From assembly GCA_047602305.1 (NCBI GenBank), contig JASGHO010000001.1, forward strand, positions 3,348,001-3,412,000: a DNA stretch of 64,000 nt, read 5' to 3'. A program made the position numbers and the translations under genes. The notes beneath the pieces were generated by a model. The model saw only the letters and a program-made list of their open reading frames with translations, was not told the DNA's origin and ran no database searches. Shown here piece by piece: positions 17,132 through 24,884 of the stretch. Position 1 is the stretch's first letter. Every line of letters starts with the position of its first letter. Source of the DNA: Ancrocorticia sp047602305. GTDB lineage: Bacteria > Actinomycetota > Actinomycetes > Actinomycetales > Actinomycetaceae.

Positions 17132-17160
17132 TTGTCACCGAGTTTACCGCTTCCAATAAT
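17132..17160 (+). promoter_or_regulatory. Predicted promoter of tRNA-Thr / tRNA-Met / rpmG
   Basis: TTGTCA at 17132-17137, 17 bases, then AATAAT at 17155-17160. The tRNA-Thr starts 39 bases downstream, and tRNA-Met and rpmG follow without a clear terminator between, so one transcript could cover all three. Confidence 0.55.
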
Positions 17161-17199
17161 TTGGAAGAGGAAAGCGAAGTTGATAAGCTAATCCGCGTT

Positions 17200-17272
17200 G
17201 CCCCGATAGCTCAGTCGGCAGAGCGTCTCCATGGTAAGGAGAAGGTCAAGGGTTCGATTCCCTTTCGGGGCT
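17200..17272 (+). tRNA. tRNA-Thr (GGT)
   Basis: A 73-base tRNA. Acceptor stem GCCCCGA with TCGGGGC, D arm TAGCTCAGTCGGCAGAGC, anticodon loop ATGGTAA (anticodon GGT), T arm AAGGG-TTCGATT-CCCTT. Discriminator T; no encoded CCA. Confidence 0.95.
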
Positions 17273-17303
17273 CCATCGCTGCCTATAACAGGCTGCGAGA
17301 TGA

Positions 17304-17377
17304 GGCGGGGTAGCTCAGTTGGTCAGAGCGCACGACTCATAATCGTGAGGTCGCGGGTTCAAACCCCGCCCCCGCTA
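17304..17377 (+). tRNA. tRNA-Met (CAT), elongator type
   Basis: A 74-base tRNA. Acceptor stem GGCGGGG with CCCCGCT (first pair G-U), D arm TAGCTCAGTTGGTCAGAGC, anticodon loop CTCATAA (CAT), T arm GCGGG-TTCAAAC-CCCGC, discriminator A. The initiator-specific GGG/CCC anticodon stem is absent, so this is an elongator; a lysidine-modified tRNA-Ile with the same anticodon is less likely. Confidence 0.9.
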
Positions 17378-17429
17378 CAAAAGCGAAGCGAGCCCATCGT
17401 TTCGAGCTTGGACCAGAGGAGTAGGAACA

Positions 17430-17600
17430 GTGGCTAGCAAGTCTCAGGATGTTCGCCCCAAGATCACCCTCGCTTGTGAGGAGTGCAAGGAGCGCAACTA
17501 CATCACCAAGAAGAACCGTCGTAATACGCCGGATCGTCTTGCGATCAACAAGTACTGCGCAAGGTGCAACAAGTCCACCACTCATCGCGAGACTCGCTGA
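17430..17600 (+). CDS. rpmG: Ribosomal protein L33
   Basis: 56 residues from a GTG: VASKSQDVRPKITLACEEC. Zinc-ribbon cysteines C-x2-C (CEEC) and C-x2-C (CARC) are present, so this is the zinc-binding form. KNRRNTPDRLAINKYC is the family core. It belongs to the large ribosomal subunit near the E site. AGGAGTAGGAA upstream gives the ribosome-binding site. It follows tRNA-Met by 52 bases; in many actinobacteria rpmG sits near secE-nusG, but here it is about 6 kb away. Confidence 0.95.
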   Translation: MASKSQDVRPKITLACEECKERNYITKKNRRNTPDRLAINKYCARCNKSTTHRETR

Positions 17601-17616
17601 GTTGGTTTGAAGCTTG

Positions 17617-17650
17617 AGGGAGCCCGTGGCCGGAAGGTCACGGGCTCCCT
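17617..17650 (+). terminator. rpmG terminator
   Basis: AGGGAGCCCGTG pairs perfectly with CACGGGCTCCCT around a ten-base loop, 17 bases after the rpmG stop; GCATTTG follows. Confidence 0.8.
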
Positions 17651-17759
17651 GCATTTGTGGGCAGTAGGCCAAAAGTGTAGCTGACCGCACTGCCTGACCA
17701 GCCGCCCAGTGTCCCGTGCTGGCGGTCAGGGGTTATAGGCCCGCGGTCAGTTCATCGAC

Positions 17760-17819
17760 ATCTGCCCTTAGCAGCAGGTATCGCCATTACAAGGGCGATA
17801 TCCAACGCTAAGGGCAGAT
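17760..17819. repeat. Palindromic element, family B copy 2
   Basis: A 60-bp palindrome starting ATCTGCCCTTAGC and ending GCTAAGGGCAGAT, with TATCGCC / GGCGATA pairing inside. The outer CGAC / GTCG also pair. It matches the copy at 14546-14624 in both arms and in the preceding TTCATCGAC, but lacks that copy's 19-base duplication. Confidence 0.75.
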
Positions 17820-17840
17820 GTCGGCGACGGCAGGTGGGGG

Positions 17841-17924
17841 ACGACGAACGCACGGCTGACCTTCGCACGACGACGAATCTGCCGGAGCGACGACGAACGC
17901 ACAGCTGACCTTCGGACGACGACG
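17841..17924. repeat. Pair of 35-base direct repeats
   Basis: The stretch at 17841-17875, starting ACGACGAACGCACGG, recurs at 17890-17924 with two differences; the period is 49 bases. Both contain GCTGACCTTCG and end in ACGACGACG. Confidence 0.7.
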
Positions 17925-18067
17925 TCATGACGCATCACTTGGGAACCGCGGTGGAGAGACGACGGCGCCTACCAGAGCTACCACCTTTAAAGAAGTGTCG
18001 TTTTCGGATTCACGTAACGCATTTTCCGTGGGAAAAACTGTTGCGCCTTGCGGAGAACGCCACTCCT

Positions 18068-18147
18068 TTGGAAGCTTGGGAGCGCGGTTGGAAGCTTGGG
18101 AGCGCGGTTGGAAGCTTGGGAGCGCGGTTGGAAGCTTGGGAGCGCGG
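18068..18147. repeat. Four perfect 20-bp tandem repeats upstream of murB
   Basis: TTGGAAGCTTGGGAGCGCGG is repeated exactly four times without spacers (18068-18087, 18088-18107, 18108-18127, 18128-18147). Each unit contains TTGGGA, and in the last unit this hexamer lies 17 bases before the probable murB -10 box. Confidence 0.95.
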
Positions 18148-18164
18148 CGCCCCGGTGCTAGGCT
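18136..18164 (+). promoter_or_regulatory. Predicted murB promoter, -35 inside the tandem array
   Basis: TTGGGA at 18136-18141 is part of the fourth 20-bp repeat. After 17 bases comes TAGGCT (18159-18164), matching the actinobacterial TAnnnT -10. The GTG of murB begins six bases later, with no ribosome-binding site between, so the transcript is probably leaderless. Confidence 0.6.
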
Positions 18165-18170
18165 CAATCC

Positions 18171-19340
18171 GTGACTTGTATGATCCCAGAGCATTCCGAT
18201 GCCCCCATCGAGCCCGTCCCCGCGCTGCCGTTCGGCCGGGCCACGGCACACCCCACAACTCTTGCTGATCTCACCACGATCGGCGTGGGTGGATCCTTCT
18301 CCGAACTTGTGGATGCCACCACGGAACAAGAGCTGATCGACACGATCCGCCAGGCGGATGCGGATGGGCGCCAGCTTCTGTTTGTGGGCGGTGGCTCGAA
18401 CATACTTGCCTCTGACGAGCACTTCGACGGGGTCGTGCTGCGTGATGTCCGTTCGGACATCATCCTCACCCAGGAGGGCGGCTGCGAGGGTGCCAACCTG
18501 CGCGTGCTGGGTGGAACCGGCTGGGACGAGCTCGTGGTGCACACGATTGAGAACGAGTGGATGGGCCTGGAGGCGCTCTCGGGTATCCCCGGCACGGTGG
18601 GTGCGGCCCCGGTGCAGAACATTGGTGCTTACGGCCAGGAAGTGGCTTCGTCGGTGGCGCGCGTGCGGGTGTGGGATCGCAAGAAGAACCGCTCCGCAGA
18701 GTTCACCCTGAGTGATCTCAAGTTCGGCTACCGTACCTCCATCCTCAAGGAGAGTCTGGCCGATGGATGGGGACCAAGCCCGCGCTACATCGTGCTGCAC
18801 GTGGATTTCCAGCTGCGTATCGCCTCGATGTCCGCTCCCATCCAGTACGCCCAGCTCGCCAAGACTCTCGGCGTGGAACCGGGCAAGCGTGTGCCCGCCG
18901 TTGATGTCCGCGCCGGAGTGCTTGATCTGCGCCGCTCCAAGGGGATGGTGCTCGATGACTCGGATCGTGACAGCTACTCCTGCGGTTCGTTCTTCACCAA
19001 CCCGGTCCTCACCGAGGAAGAAGCCGCTCAGCTGCCGCCGGAGGCCCCGCGCTTTGCGGTGAGCGACACCTCGCGTGCGGTGCTCGGTGCGGCCGCACCG
19101 AAATTCGCGGGCCAGGTGAAGACCTCTGCGGCCTGGCTCATCGACCATGCCGGCTTCCCGGCGGGATACGCCATGCCCGGACCTGCGGCGCTCTCCACCA
19201 AGCACTGCCTCGCCCTGACAAACAGGGGAGGGGCAACCGGTGCCCAGATTCGTGAACTCGCGCGCACCATCCAGGACACTGTGAAGGAAACCTACGGCGT
19301 TACCCTTCATCCGGAACCGGTGGTTCTCGGCGGTCTCTGA
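18171..19340 (+). CDS. murB: UDP-N-acetylmuramate dehydrogenase
   Basis: 389 residues from the GTG at 18171; an ATG at 18180 in frame is the alternative. MurB reduces UDP-GlcNAc-enolpyruvate to UDP-MurNAc with FAD and NADPH in peptidoglycan synthesis. Visible: the FAD-binding LLFVGGGSNILASDE, LSGIPGTVGAAPVQNIGAYGQE, catalytic serine block SCGSFFTNPVL (type I), and AAWLIDHAGF. The GTG is six bases after a TAGGCT -10 box, so leaderless translation is likely. No other peptidoglycan gene is next to it. Confidence 0.94.
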   Translation: MTCMIPEHSDAPIEPVPALPFGRATAHPTTLADLTTIGVGGSFSELVDATTEQELIDTIRQADADGRQLLFVGGGSNILASDEHFDGVVLRDVRSDIILTQEGGCEGANLRVLGGTGWDELVVHTIENEWMGLEALSGIPGTVGAAPVQNIGAYGQEVASSVARVRVWDRKKNRSAEFTLSDLKFGYRTSILKESLADGWGPSPRYIVLHVDFQLRIASMSAPIQYAQLAKTLGVEPGKRVPAVDVRAGVLDLRRSKGMVLDDSDRDSYSCGSFFTNPVLTEEEAAQLPPEAPRFAVSDTSRAVLGAAAPKFAGQVKTSAAWLIDHAGFPAGYAMPGPAALSTKHCLALTNRGGATGAQIRELARTIQDTVKETYGVTLHPEPVVLGGL

Positions 19341-19443
19341 GCATCCCGAACTACCCGAGTTGCTGTGGCGACGAGTCCCGGTGTGAGTGGGGATTCAGTG
19401 AGCTACCCGCGTAGCCCGAGCCACATCCGCGTAGCCGCACCGA

Positions 19444-20460
19444 TCACTCGCCTGCCAGCCAAGCGTCGATCTCGGTGTGCCAGCGGGCCTTCGCCTGTGC
19501 AGAAGCAAACGAGGCATCGATGGAGGTCCCGGCCAGATGGGCTAGCTCTTCGTCCGTGAATCCGTTGGCCCGCAACCGCTCATACTGGTCAGTGAGGCGG
19601 GAGAGGAACAGCAGGGGGTCATCGGCGCCGAGGGCGATGGTGGCTCCCGCTTCCATGAGGGCGCGTACCGGCACGTGGGTTTCATCGGGGAACACCCCGA
19701 GCGACACGTTGGATTCCGGGCACACCTCGAAGGCCACCCCGGCGTCAATGATGCGCCGGGTGAGGTCCATGTCCTCTGCGGCGCGCACGCCGTGCCCGAG
19801 GCGCGCGGGCCCCAGATGTGCCATGACGTCGCGCACGTGTTCCGGCCCGAGCAACTCTCCTCCGTGGGGTACCGCCGGTAGGCCCGCCCGCCGCGCAATA
19901 TTGAACGCGGAACTCCATTCGGAGGTAATGCCGCGCCGCTCGTCATTGGAGAGCCCGAAGCCCACCACGGTGCCGGGTTCGTCCCCGGCGTACTGCGCCG
20001 CGAGCCGCGCGAGTGTGCGCGCCTCCAGGGGATGGCGGATTCGTGACGCTGCGACGACGACGCCGACCTCCACCCCGGTGGCTTCCGTGGCCCGTTTCGC
20101 CTCGTCGAGAACGATCTCCAATGCGGGGGTGATGCCGCCGACGAAGGGAGCGTACGAGGTGGGGTCGATCTGGATCTCGAGGCGGCGGGAGCCTTCGCGG
20201 GCATCATCCTCGGCGGCCTCGGCGACGATGCGCCGCATCGTCGCCTCGGAACGGACAACCTTGCGGGCAGCATCGTAGGCACGCTGGAAGCGAAACCAGC
20301 CGCGCTGATCTGCTGGAACGTGAAGAGCGACGTTATCGGTGAGAGATTCGGGGAGCTTGATGTTCTGCTCCCGCGCCATGTCCTCCAGTGTCGATACCCG
20401 CATTGATCCGGTGAAATGCAGGTGCAGGTGTGCTTTGGGAAGTTTGTTGAGGTCACGCAC
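19444..20460 (-). CDS. add: Adenosine deaminase family protein
   Basis: 338 residues from the GTG at 20460, preceded by GGAAGATGATCGC. Zinc ligands HLHLHFTGS (H11-H15), the GLSNDERRG block, the catalytic ARLGHGVRA histidine and the C-terminal ALGADDPLLF aspartates are present. These enzymes deaminate adenosine to inosine, or act on adenine; the missing N in the usual SLNTDDP motif leaves substrate choice open. A longer reading to 20547 would add a non-conserved leader. A GACCTATTGGCGGGATC motif upstream (20507-20523) recurs before uridine kinase, suggesting shared nucleoside-linked control. Confidence 0.85.
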   Translation of the reverse strand: MRDLNKLPKAHLHLHFTGSMRVSTLEDMAREQNIKLPESLTDNVALHVPADQRGWFRFQRAYDAARKVVRSEATMRRIVAEAAEDDAREGSRRLEIQIDPTSYAPFVGGITPALEIVLDEAKRATEATGVEVGVVVAASRIRHPLEARTLARLAAQYAGDEPGTVVGFGLSNDERRGITSEWSSAFNIARRAGLPAVPHGGELLGPEHVRDVMAHLGPARLGHGVRAAEDMDLTRRIIDAGVAFEVCPESNVSLGVFPDETHVPVRALMEAGATIALGADDPLLFLSRLTDQYERLRANGFTDEELAHLAGTSIDASFASAQAKARWHTEIDAWLAGE

Positions 20461-20500
20461 GCGATCATCTTCCCACACCGGTTCTGGGCAATGCAGGAAT

Positions 20501-20525
20501 GGCCAAGACCTATTGGCGGGATCCC
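20501..20525. promoter_or_regulatory. Candidate operator shared with udk (copy 1)
   Basis: GGCCAAGACCTATTGGCGGG followed by ATCCC lies between the divergent adenosine deaminase and phosphotransferase genes. It matches 23 of 25 positions with 34677-34701, just upstream of udk. It contains GCCAA-N6-TTGGC, a short inverted repeat. Confidence 0.4.
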
Positions 20526-20604
20526 TTGAATCCGTCTGCTTTGACAAGGACGCTCCGTGTCAGTCCAGAAGGCGGCGAGCGAGCCAATGAGGTAGAAAAG
20601 AACT

Positions 20605-21843
20605 ATGACATTGCCAGCAAGGACCGCACGAGAAGGCCACGACCTTGCCCTCTTAACGGGCAATGGCGCGGGGGAGATGTTTCGTATCGCCTTCCGCCAG
20701 GAGGTGGCCGTGCGCTCATGGACCGTTCACTCGGTTCACCACCGGCCGGGTGCGGGTGTGACGGTGTGCTACGTCGTCGTCGTTGATAGCCCGACAGAAG
20801 CCGGGACGATGGTTCGGACCGAGGAGTACATGTGCGCCTCAACCGCGCGGTTGGCCCACCCTGACCAGGTGATGGCGAAATTGCAGTCGGATGGCACGAA
20901 GGTGAGTCTCTGGCGTTACCCGCACGATCCGGAGCTTCCCGGGCTTGCCGAGGCGTGCTCGCCGGATCAGATGAGTCGGCGTTTGGGGCGGCCCGTGTCC
21001 ATTGAATTGATGAGCTATCGGCCCACGCGGCGCGCGGTGGTCAAGATCTCCCACGATGATGAGGTGCTGGCGTTCGGGAAGGTCTTGCGGTTGACGCAGG
21101 CGCGCGAGCTGGCGAACCGGCATCGGGTGCTCCAGGAGGCTCATGTCCCGGCCCCACGATTGCTCATGGAGACGCCGAACGGGATTGTGGTGACGGCCGC
21201 GATGCAGGGCGAGCCCCTCGCGAACATCATTTCGCGTGGGATGGGGAACCGGGCGCCGCAGATTCTGCGCGCGCTGGTGGCGGTGCTGGATACTCTTCCG
21301 GCCACGGTGCTCGATTTGCCGCAGCGCCCCTCGTGGTCCGAGCGCGCAGAACACTACGCGCATGCTGCGGCCACGGCACTTCCCGAGGAAGCTCAGCGCT
21401 GCCGCGCGCTCGCCGAGCGCATCAACACGCTCCTGCCGCTTGCCCCAACCGGTCCGGTAGTGCCGGTGCACGGAGACTTCTACGAAGCCAATGTGTACAT
21501 GCACAAGAGCCTTTCCCAGGTCGCCGGGATTATTGATGTGGATTCGGTCGGTCCGGGATACCGTGTGGACGATCTGGCATGCCTGCTTGGCCACATGAGC
21601 GTGCTGCCGCATCTGGCTCCCAAGGCGTATCCGTTCGTTCCCCAGGACCTGGCACAGTGGCGGATAGCGTGCGAGTCGATGGTGGATCCGGTGGCCTTGA
21701 ATACCCGCTGTGCCGGAGTGGCACTCTCGCTCATCGCGGGAGCCAAGCGGATGGACGGCCGCGAATGGAGGCGAGACGCTCTCGGCCGCTTGGCAATGGC
21801 GGAATGGTGGATGGAGCGCGCGGAGGCGTTTGCCCGGCGCTAG
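20605..21843 (+). CDS. Kinase-fold phosphotransferase (APH family)
   Basis: 412 residues. The C-terminal half has the phosphotransferase catalytic loop VVPVHGDFYEANVY (H289, D291) and the metal-binding IDVDSVGPG downstream, as in aminoglycoside, choline and maltose kinases. The N-terminal part (1-110) is divergent, and VVKISHDDEVLAFGKVLRL carries the probable ATP-binding lysine. The substrate is unknown, and nothing specifically indicates antibiotic modification. It is divergent from the adenosine deaminase gene and shares its upstream region. TTGACA at 20541-20546 is a possible -35. The ATG at 20605 has GAGGTAGAAAAG upstream. Confidence 0.75.
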   Translation: MTLPARTAREGHDLALLTGNGAGEMFRIAFRQEVAVRSWTVHSVHHRPGAGVTVCYVVVVDSPTEAGTMVRTEEYMCASTARLAHPDQVMAKLQSDGTKVSLWRYPHDPELPGLAEACSPDQMSRRLGRPVSIELMSYRPTRRAVVKISHDDEVLAFGKVLRLTQARELANRHRVLQEAHVPAPRLLMETPNGIVVTAAMQGEPLANIISRGMGNRAPQILRALVAVLDTLPATVLDLPQRPSWSERAEHYAHAAATALPEEAQRCRALAERINTLLPLAPTGPVVPVHGDFYEANVYMHKSLSQVAGIIDVDSVGPGYRVDDLACLLGHMSVLPHLAPKAYPFVPQDLAQWRIACESMVDPVALNTRCAGVALSLIAGAKRMDGREWRRDALGRLAMAEWWMERAEAFARR

Positions 21844-21929
21844 TGCGCTGGGAACGCCCGCGTCTCGAAACGACAGCGCTTGTGGTGACAACCGGACGAA
21901 CGACGACGTCCTGTGACTCCAGAAGTACG

Positions 21930-21992
21930 CCAGATGGCTGCCGGGACAACGTGATTGCACTACTCCAGATGGCTGCTGGGCGAACGTGACTG
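21930..21992. repeat. 28-base direct repeats
   Basis: CCAGATGGCTGCCGGG and the following bases (21930-21957) recur at 21965-21992 with four differences, a 35-base period. A second, 18-base repeat (GTGACTG..GAGCA.ACG) follows at about 21986-22021. This 236-base intergenic stretch has no gene. Confidence 0.6.
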
Positions 21993-22021
21993 GCGAGCAG
22001 ACGGTGACTGACGAGCAAACG

Positions 22022-22062
22022 ACGAAGCCCGCCCCGACGTAGCGTCGTGGGGCGGGCTTCGT
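22022..22062. terminator. Terminator between APH-family gene and aminotransferase
   Basis: ACGAAGCCCGCCCC pairs perfectly with GGGGCGGGCTTCGT, with further partial pairing of GACG / CGTC inside. It lies just downstream of the minus-strand aminotransferase stop (22080) and also past the plus-strand phosphotransferase, so it can serve both. Confidence 0.8.
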
Positions 22063-22079
22063 GACTAGTTCAGCAAGGA

Positions 22080-23291
22080 CTAGGCAAACAGCTTCTGGAG
22101 GCGGCTGATGCCTTCCTTGATGTCGTCGTCGGACATCGCGTAGGAGAAGCGGAGGAAGCCGGAGCCGCCGAATGCCTCGCCGGGAACCGCGGCGACCTCA
22201 ACCTCTTCGAGGATGATGGCGGCCAGCTCCGAGGTGGTGGTGGCCACGCGACCGTTGATGTTGCGGCCGAGCAGGCCCTCGACGTTCGGGTAGACGTAGA
22301 ATGCGCCGGTGGCTTCGGGTACTTCCACGCCGTCGATCTCGCGCAGCATGCTGGTGATGAGGTGACGACGACGATCGAAGGCCTCGCGCATCTCCGCCAC
22401 CACTTCCTGCGGTCCGCTGAGAGCGGCGATGGCCGCGCGCTGGGATACGTTGGAGACGTTGGAGGTGGTGTGGGACTGCATGTTGGTGGCCGCCTTGATG
22501 ACGTCGGAGGGGCCGTACATCCAGCCCACGCGCCAGCCGGTCATGGCGTAGGTCTTGGCCACACCGTTGAGGATGATCGTCTGGTTGGCGAGCTCGGGAA
22601 GCACCTGGAGGATGCGAGCAACGGGCTCGTCGCCGTAGACGAGGTGCTCGTAGATCTCGTCGGAGATGACCCAGATGCCGTTGTCCAGGGCCCACTGGCC
22701 GATGGCGCGCAGCTCATCAGCCGAGTAGACGGAGCCGGTGGGGTTGGAGGGCGAGCAGATGAGCACGGCCTTGGACTTCTCGGTACGAGCGGCTTCCAGC
22801 TGCTCGACCGTGACCTTGTATTCCTGATCGGAACCGGCGAACACCTCGACGGGCTCGCCGCCACACAGGCGGATGGCCTCGGGGTAGGTGGTCCAGTAGG
22901 GGGCGGGAAGAATGATCTCGTCACCCTCGTCGGTGACGGCTGCGAAGGCCTGGTAAACGGCCTGCTTGCCACCGTTGGTCACCAGAATGTTGGCGGGGGA
23001 GACCTCAACGCCGGAGTCGGCGAGGGTCTTCGCGGCGATCGCCTCGCGCAGCTCGGGCAGGCCGGCGGCGGGGGTGTAGCGGTGGTTCTTGGGATCGCGG
23101 GTGGCAGCGGCGGCAACCTCGACGATGTGAGCCGGTGTGGGGAAGTCGGGCTCTCCAGCGCCGAAACCGATGACGGGACGGCCCTGTGCCTTGAGCGCCT
23201 TGGCCTTGGCGTCAACAGCGAGCGTTGCAGATTCTTGGATAGCTGCGAGCCGGGCGGAGACCCGACGAGCTGGTTCTGGCGTAGCGTTCAT
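22080..23291 (-). CDS. aspC: Class I pyridoxal-phosphate aminotransferase (aspartate type)
   Basis: 403 residues from the ATG at 23291 (MNATPEPARRVSARLAAI); an ATG three codons upstream (23300) is equally possible, and neither has a ribosome-binding site. Family marks: GAGEPDFPTPAHI, SNPTGSVYS, and the PLP lysine in GVAKTYAMTGWRVGWM. It probably transfers the amino group between aspartate and 2-oxoglutarate, linking the TCA cycle and amino acid synthesis. Presence near secE-nusG is common in actinobacteria. The start region overlaps no other gene, and a leaderless transcript is possible. Confidence 0.88.
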   Translation of the reverse strand: MNATPEPARRVSARLAAIQESATLAVDAKAKALKAQGRPVIGFGAGEPDFPTPAHIVEVAAAATRDPKNHRYTPAAGLPELREAIAAKTLADSGVEVSPANILVTNGGKQAVYQAFAAVTDEGDEIILPAPYWTTYPEAIRLCGGEPVEVFAGSDQEYKVTVEQLEAARTEKSKAVLICSPSNPTGSVYSADELRAIGQWALDNGIWVISDEIYEHLVYGDEPVARILQVLPELANQTIILNGVAKTYAMTGWRVGWMYGPSDVIKAATNMQSHTTSNVSNVSQRAAIAALSGPQEVVAEMREAFDRRRHLITSMLREIDGVEVPEATGAFYVYPNVEGLLGRNINGRVATTTSELAAIILEEVEVAAVPGEAFGGSGFLRFSYAMSDDDIKEGISRLQKLFA

Positions 23292-23300
23292 ATCTAACAT

Positions 23301-23634
23301 TTTGGCATTTCTGGGGCGATACTGCGGGGCAATGTCAGAAGCGAACGGGATCAAAGGGCGTCAATCCGGGGATGGTCTGACCGGACAGGCGGCTGCGCCG
23401 TCGTCGCCCTGAACGACGTCAGTACGTACGTTGCCGGTTAACACGCACGAAACAAACCGGGCAAAAAGCTAGGAAAAACGCCAATTGGTCAGCCGCCAAA
23501 TGTGGTTAATGCTACAACAAGCCATCTCGAATGGACGCGACGCCCACAACAGGAGTAGTCTCATACCCGTTGTGCCGAGCACGGTGGCATAATGTCTTAC
23601 CCATAAGGCATAATGTTGAGTGCTCAACAGCCGA
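23301..23634. other. Divergent upstream region between aspC and tRNA-Trp
   Basis: No gene is visible. It must carry the aspC promoter on the minus strand and the promoter for tRNA-Trp-secE-nusG. GCATAATGT occurs twice (around 23587 and 23608, 21 bases apart) and offers two -10-like CATAAT boxes; no matching -35 is convincing. GTTGAG-TG-CTCAAC is a small palindrome just before the tRNA. Confidence 0.4.
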
Positions 23635-23707
23635 AGGGTAGTGGCGCAATTGGTAGCGCATCGGTCTCCAAAACCGACGGTTGGGGGTTCGAGTCCCTCC
23701 TACCCTG
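23635..23707 (+). tRNA. tRNA-Trp (CCA)
   Basis: A 73-base tRNA: acceptor stem AGGGTAG with CTACCCT, D arm TGGCGCAATTGGTAGCGCA, anticodon stem-loop CGGT-CTCCAAA-ACCG (anticodon CCA), T arm with GGTTCGAGTCC, discriminator G. It stands directly upstream of secE, as in most actinobacteria. Confidence 0.96.
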
Positions 23708-23709
23708 CT

Positions 23710-23744
23710 AAGGCGGCTCATGATCGCATGAGCCGCCTTTGTTT
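23710..23744 (+). terminator. Hairpin between tRNA-Trp and secE
   Basis: AAGGCGGCTCATG and CATGAGCCGCCTT form a 13-base perfect stem with loop ATCG followed by TGTTT. It could end the tRNA transcript or attenuate read-through into secE, whose GTG is 30 bases on. Confidence 0.75.
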
Positions 23745-23774
23745 AATCCACGTGAATCTGACGAAGGACGCGAT

Positions 23775-24020
23775 GTGAACGACGCCGCCAGCGCCCAGAA
23801 CGCAAAGAAGAAGCCCGTTGCCGACAAGCAGGGACTCTTTGCGCGAATCGCCCTGTTCTTCCGCCAGGTTCTTGGCGAACTCAAGAAGGTACAGCGCCCC
23901 TCCCGTCAGGAGTTGGGCCAGATGTTCTTGACCGTCATCCTCTTCGTGATTGTCATTATGGCTTTTGTTGGAATCCTTGATTTCGTATTCAGCCAGATAA
24001 CGCTTTGGATCTTCGGATAG
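23775..24020 (+). CDS. secE: Preprotein translocase subunit SecE
   Basis: 81 residues from the GTG at 23775, with GAAGGA upstream. After a polar N-terminus comes the conserved amphipathic helix FFRQVLGELKKVQRPSRQEL and one membrane helix (FLTVILFVIVIMAFVGILDFV), the minimal single-span SecE. It clamps SecY in the SecYEG channel. It is followed by nusG and the L11-L1 genes in the standard order. A longer in-frame reading to 23739 would run into the terminator hairpin and is rejected. Confidence 0.94.
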   Translation: MNDAASAQNAKKKPVADKQGLFARIALFFRQVLGELKKVQRPSRQELGQMFLTVILFVIVIMAFVGILDFVFSQITLWIFG

Positions 24021-24062
24021 GCGCAGGCCTCTCCGTATCTCGACAAGGAAAGTAGGAATAGC

Positions 24063-24788
24063 GTGCCTGAAGATATCCTCGAGCCCGCGAACGAGGCCAC
24101 TGAGGAGACGTTCGGGGCCATCGACAACGCCCAGGAAGAAGCGCCCGCCAAGGCTGGCGCAAGCAAGTCCTCTGAGGTTCTCACCGAAGATGAGGTGCGT
24201 GCCAAGCTCAAGGGCCTCGATGGACGTTGGTACGTTCTCCACACCTACTCCGGCTACGAGAAGCGCGTGAAGCAGGACCTGGAAGTCCGTATTCACTCCA
24301 TGAACATGGAAGAGTACATTTTCCAGATCGAAGTGCCCATGGAAGAGGTCTTTGAGGTTCGCCGCGGACAGCGCAAGCTCGTGTCGCGAGTCCGTATGCC
24401 CGGATACGTGATCATCCGTATGGACATGAGCGATGACGCCTGGCGAGTTGTTCAGTCCACCAACGGTGTCACTGGATTCGTGGGCAACGGCCGTACCCCG
24501 GTTGCTCTGTCCGAGAATGAAGTCGTCAAGATGCTCACGCCCGTCATTGAGGCGGAAGCCGTTGCTGAGGCAAAGGCCGCTGGCCTGCCCACCGGCGCCG
24601 AGCCCATCACCATTTCCCCGTTTGAAATTGGTGAATCTGTCACACTTACGTCCGAACCGTGGGCAGGTATGCCCGCGACTGTCTCCGATATTGATGCTGC
24701 AAACCAGCGGCTCACCGTGCTGATGACGCTGGTGGGGCAGGAGACTCCGGTCGAATTGTCCTTCAGCCAGGTGCGCAAGGAAGACTGA
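24063..24788 (+). CDS. nusG: Transcription termination/antitermination factor NusG
   Basis: 241 residues from a GTG. An acidic N-terminal extension (~1-50, EATEETFGAIDNAQEEAPAK), usual in actinobacteria, precedes the NGN domain (WYVLHTYSGYEKRVKQDLE, RVRMPGYVIIRM) and the C-terminal KOW domain (VTLTSEPWAGMPATVSDI). NusG binds RNA polymerase and couples it to ribosomes or Rho. It follows secE by 42 bases with GGAA-type ribosome-binding sequence, and precedes rplK by about 100 bases. Confidence 0.96.
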   Translation: MPEDILEPANEATEETFGAIDNAQEEAPAKAGASKSSEVLTEDEVRAKLKGLDGRWYVLHTYSGYEKRVKQDLEVRIHSMNMEEYIFQIEVPMEEVFEVRRGQRKLVSRVRMPGYVIIRMDMSDDAWRVVQSTNGVTGFVGNGRTPVALSENEVVKMLTPVIEAEAVAEAKAAGLPTGAEPITISPFEIGESVTLTSEPWAGMPATVSDIDAANQRLTVLMTLVGQETPVELSFSQVRKED

Positions 24789-24884
24789 AATCACATTCGA
24801 GTTTTTCTCGAATCGCGCGTACCCTTGAAGGTCGGCTGTCGCTTATGCCATTGCGACAGTTAAGAAACAAGAAAAGGACCCTAC

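Larger units (their letters stand above)
17601..18170. other. Repeat-rich intergenic region between rpmG and murB
   Basis: No gene is visible in about 570 bases. In order it holds the rpmG terminator (17617-17650), a CTGACCGC / GCGGTCAG inverted-repeat area near 17690-17750, the family B palindrome copy 2 (17760-17819), two 35-base direct repeats (17841-17875 and 17890-17924), the 4 x 20 bp array (18068-18147) and the murB promoter. Confidence 0.7.

Noticed and set aside
18068..18147. Possible CRISPR array
   Set aside because: The four 20-base repeats are contiguous with no spacers, and no cas genes are present.
20605..21843. Aminoglycoside resistance gene
   Set aside because: Only the general kinase-fold catalytic motifs are present; substrate-specific features of known aminoglycoside enzymes were not recognised and the context is housekeeping.
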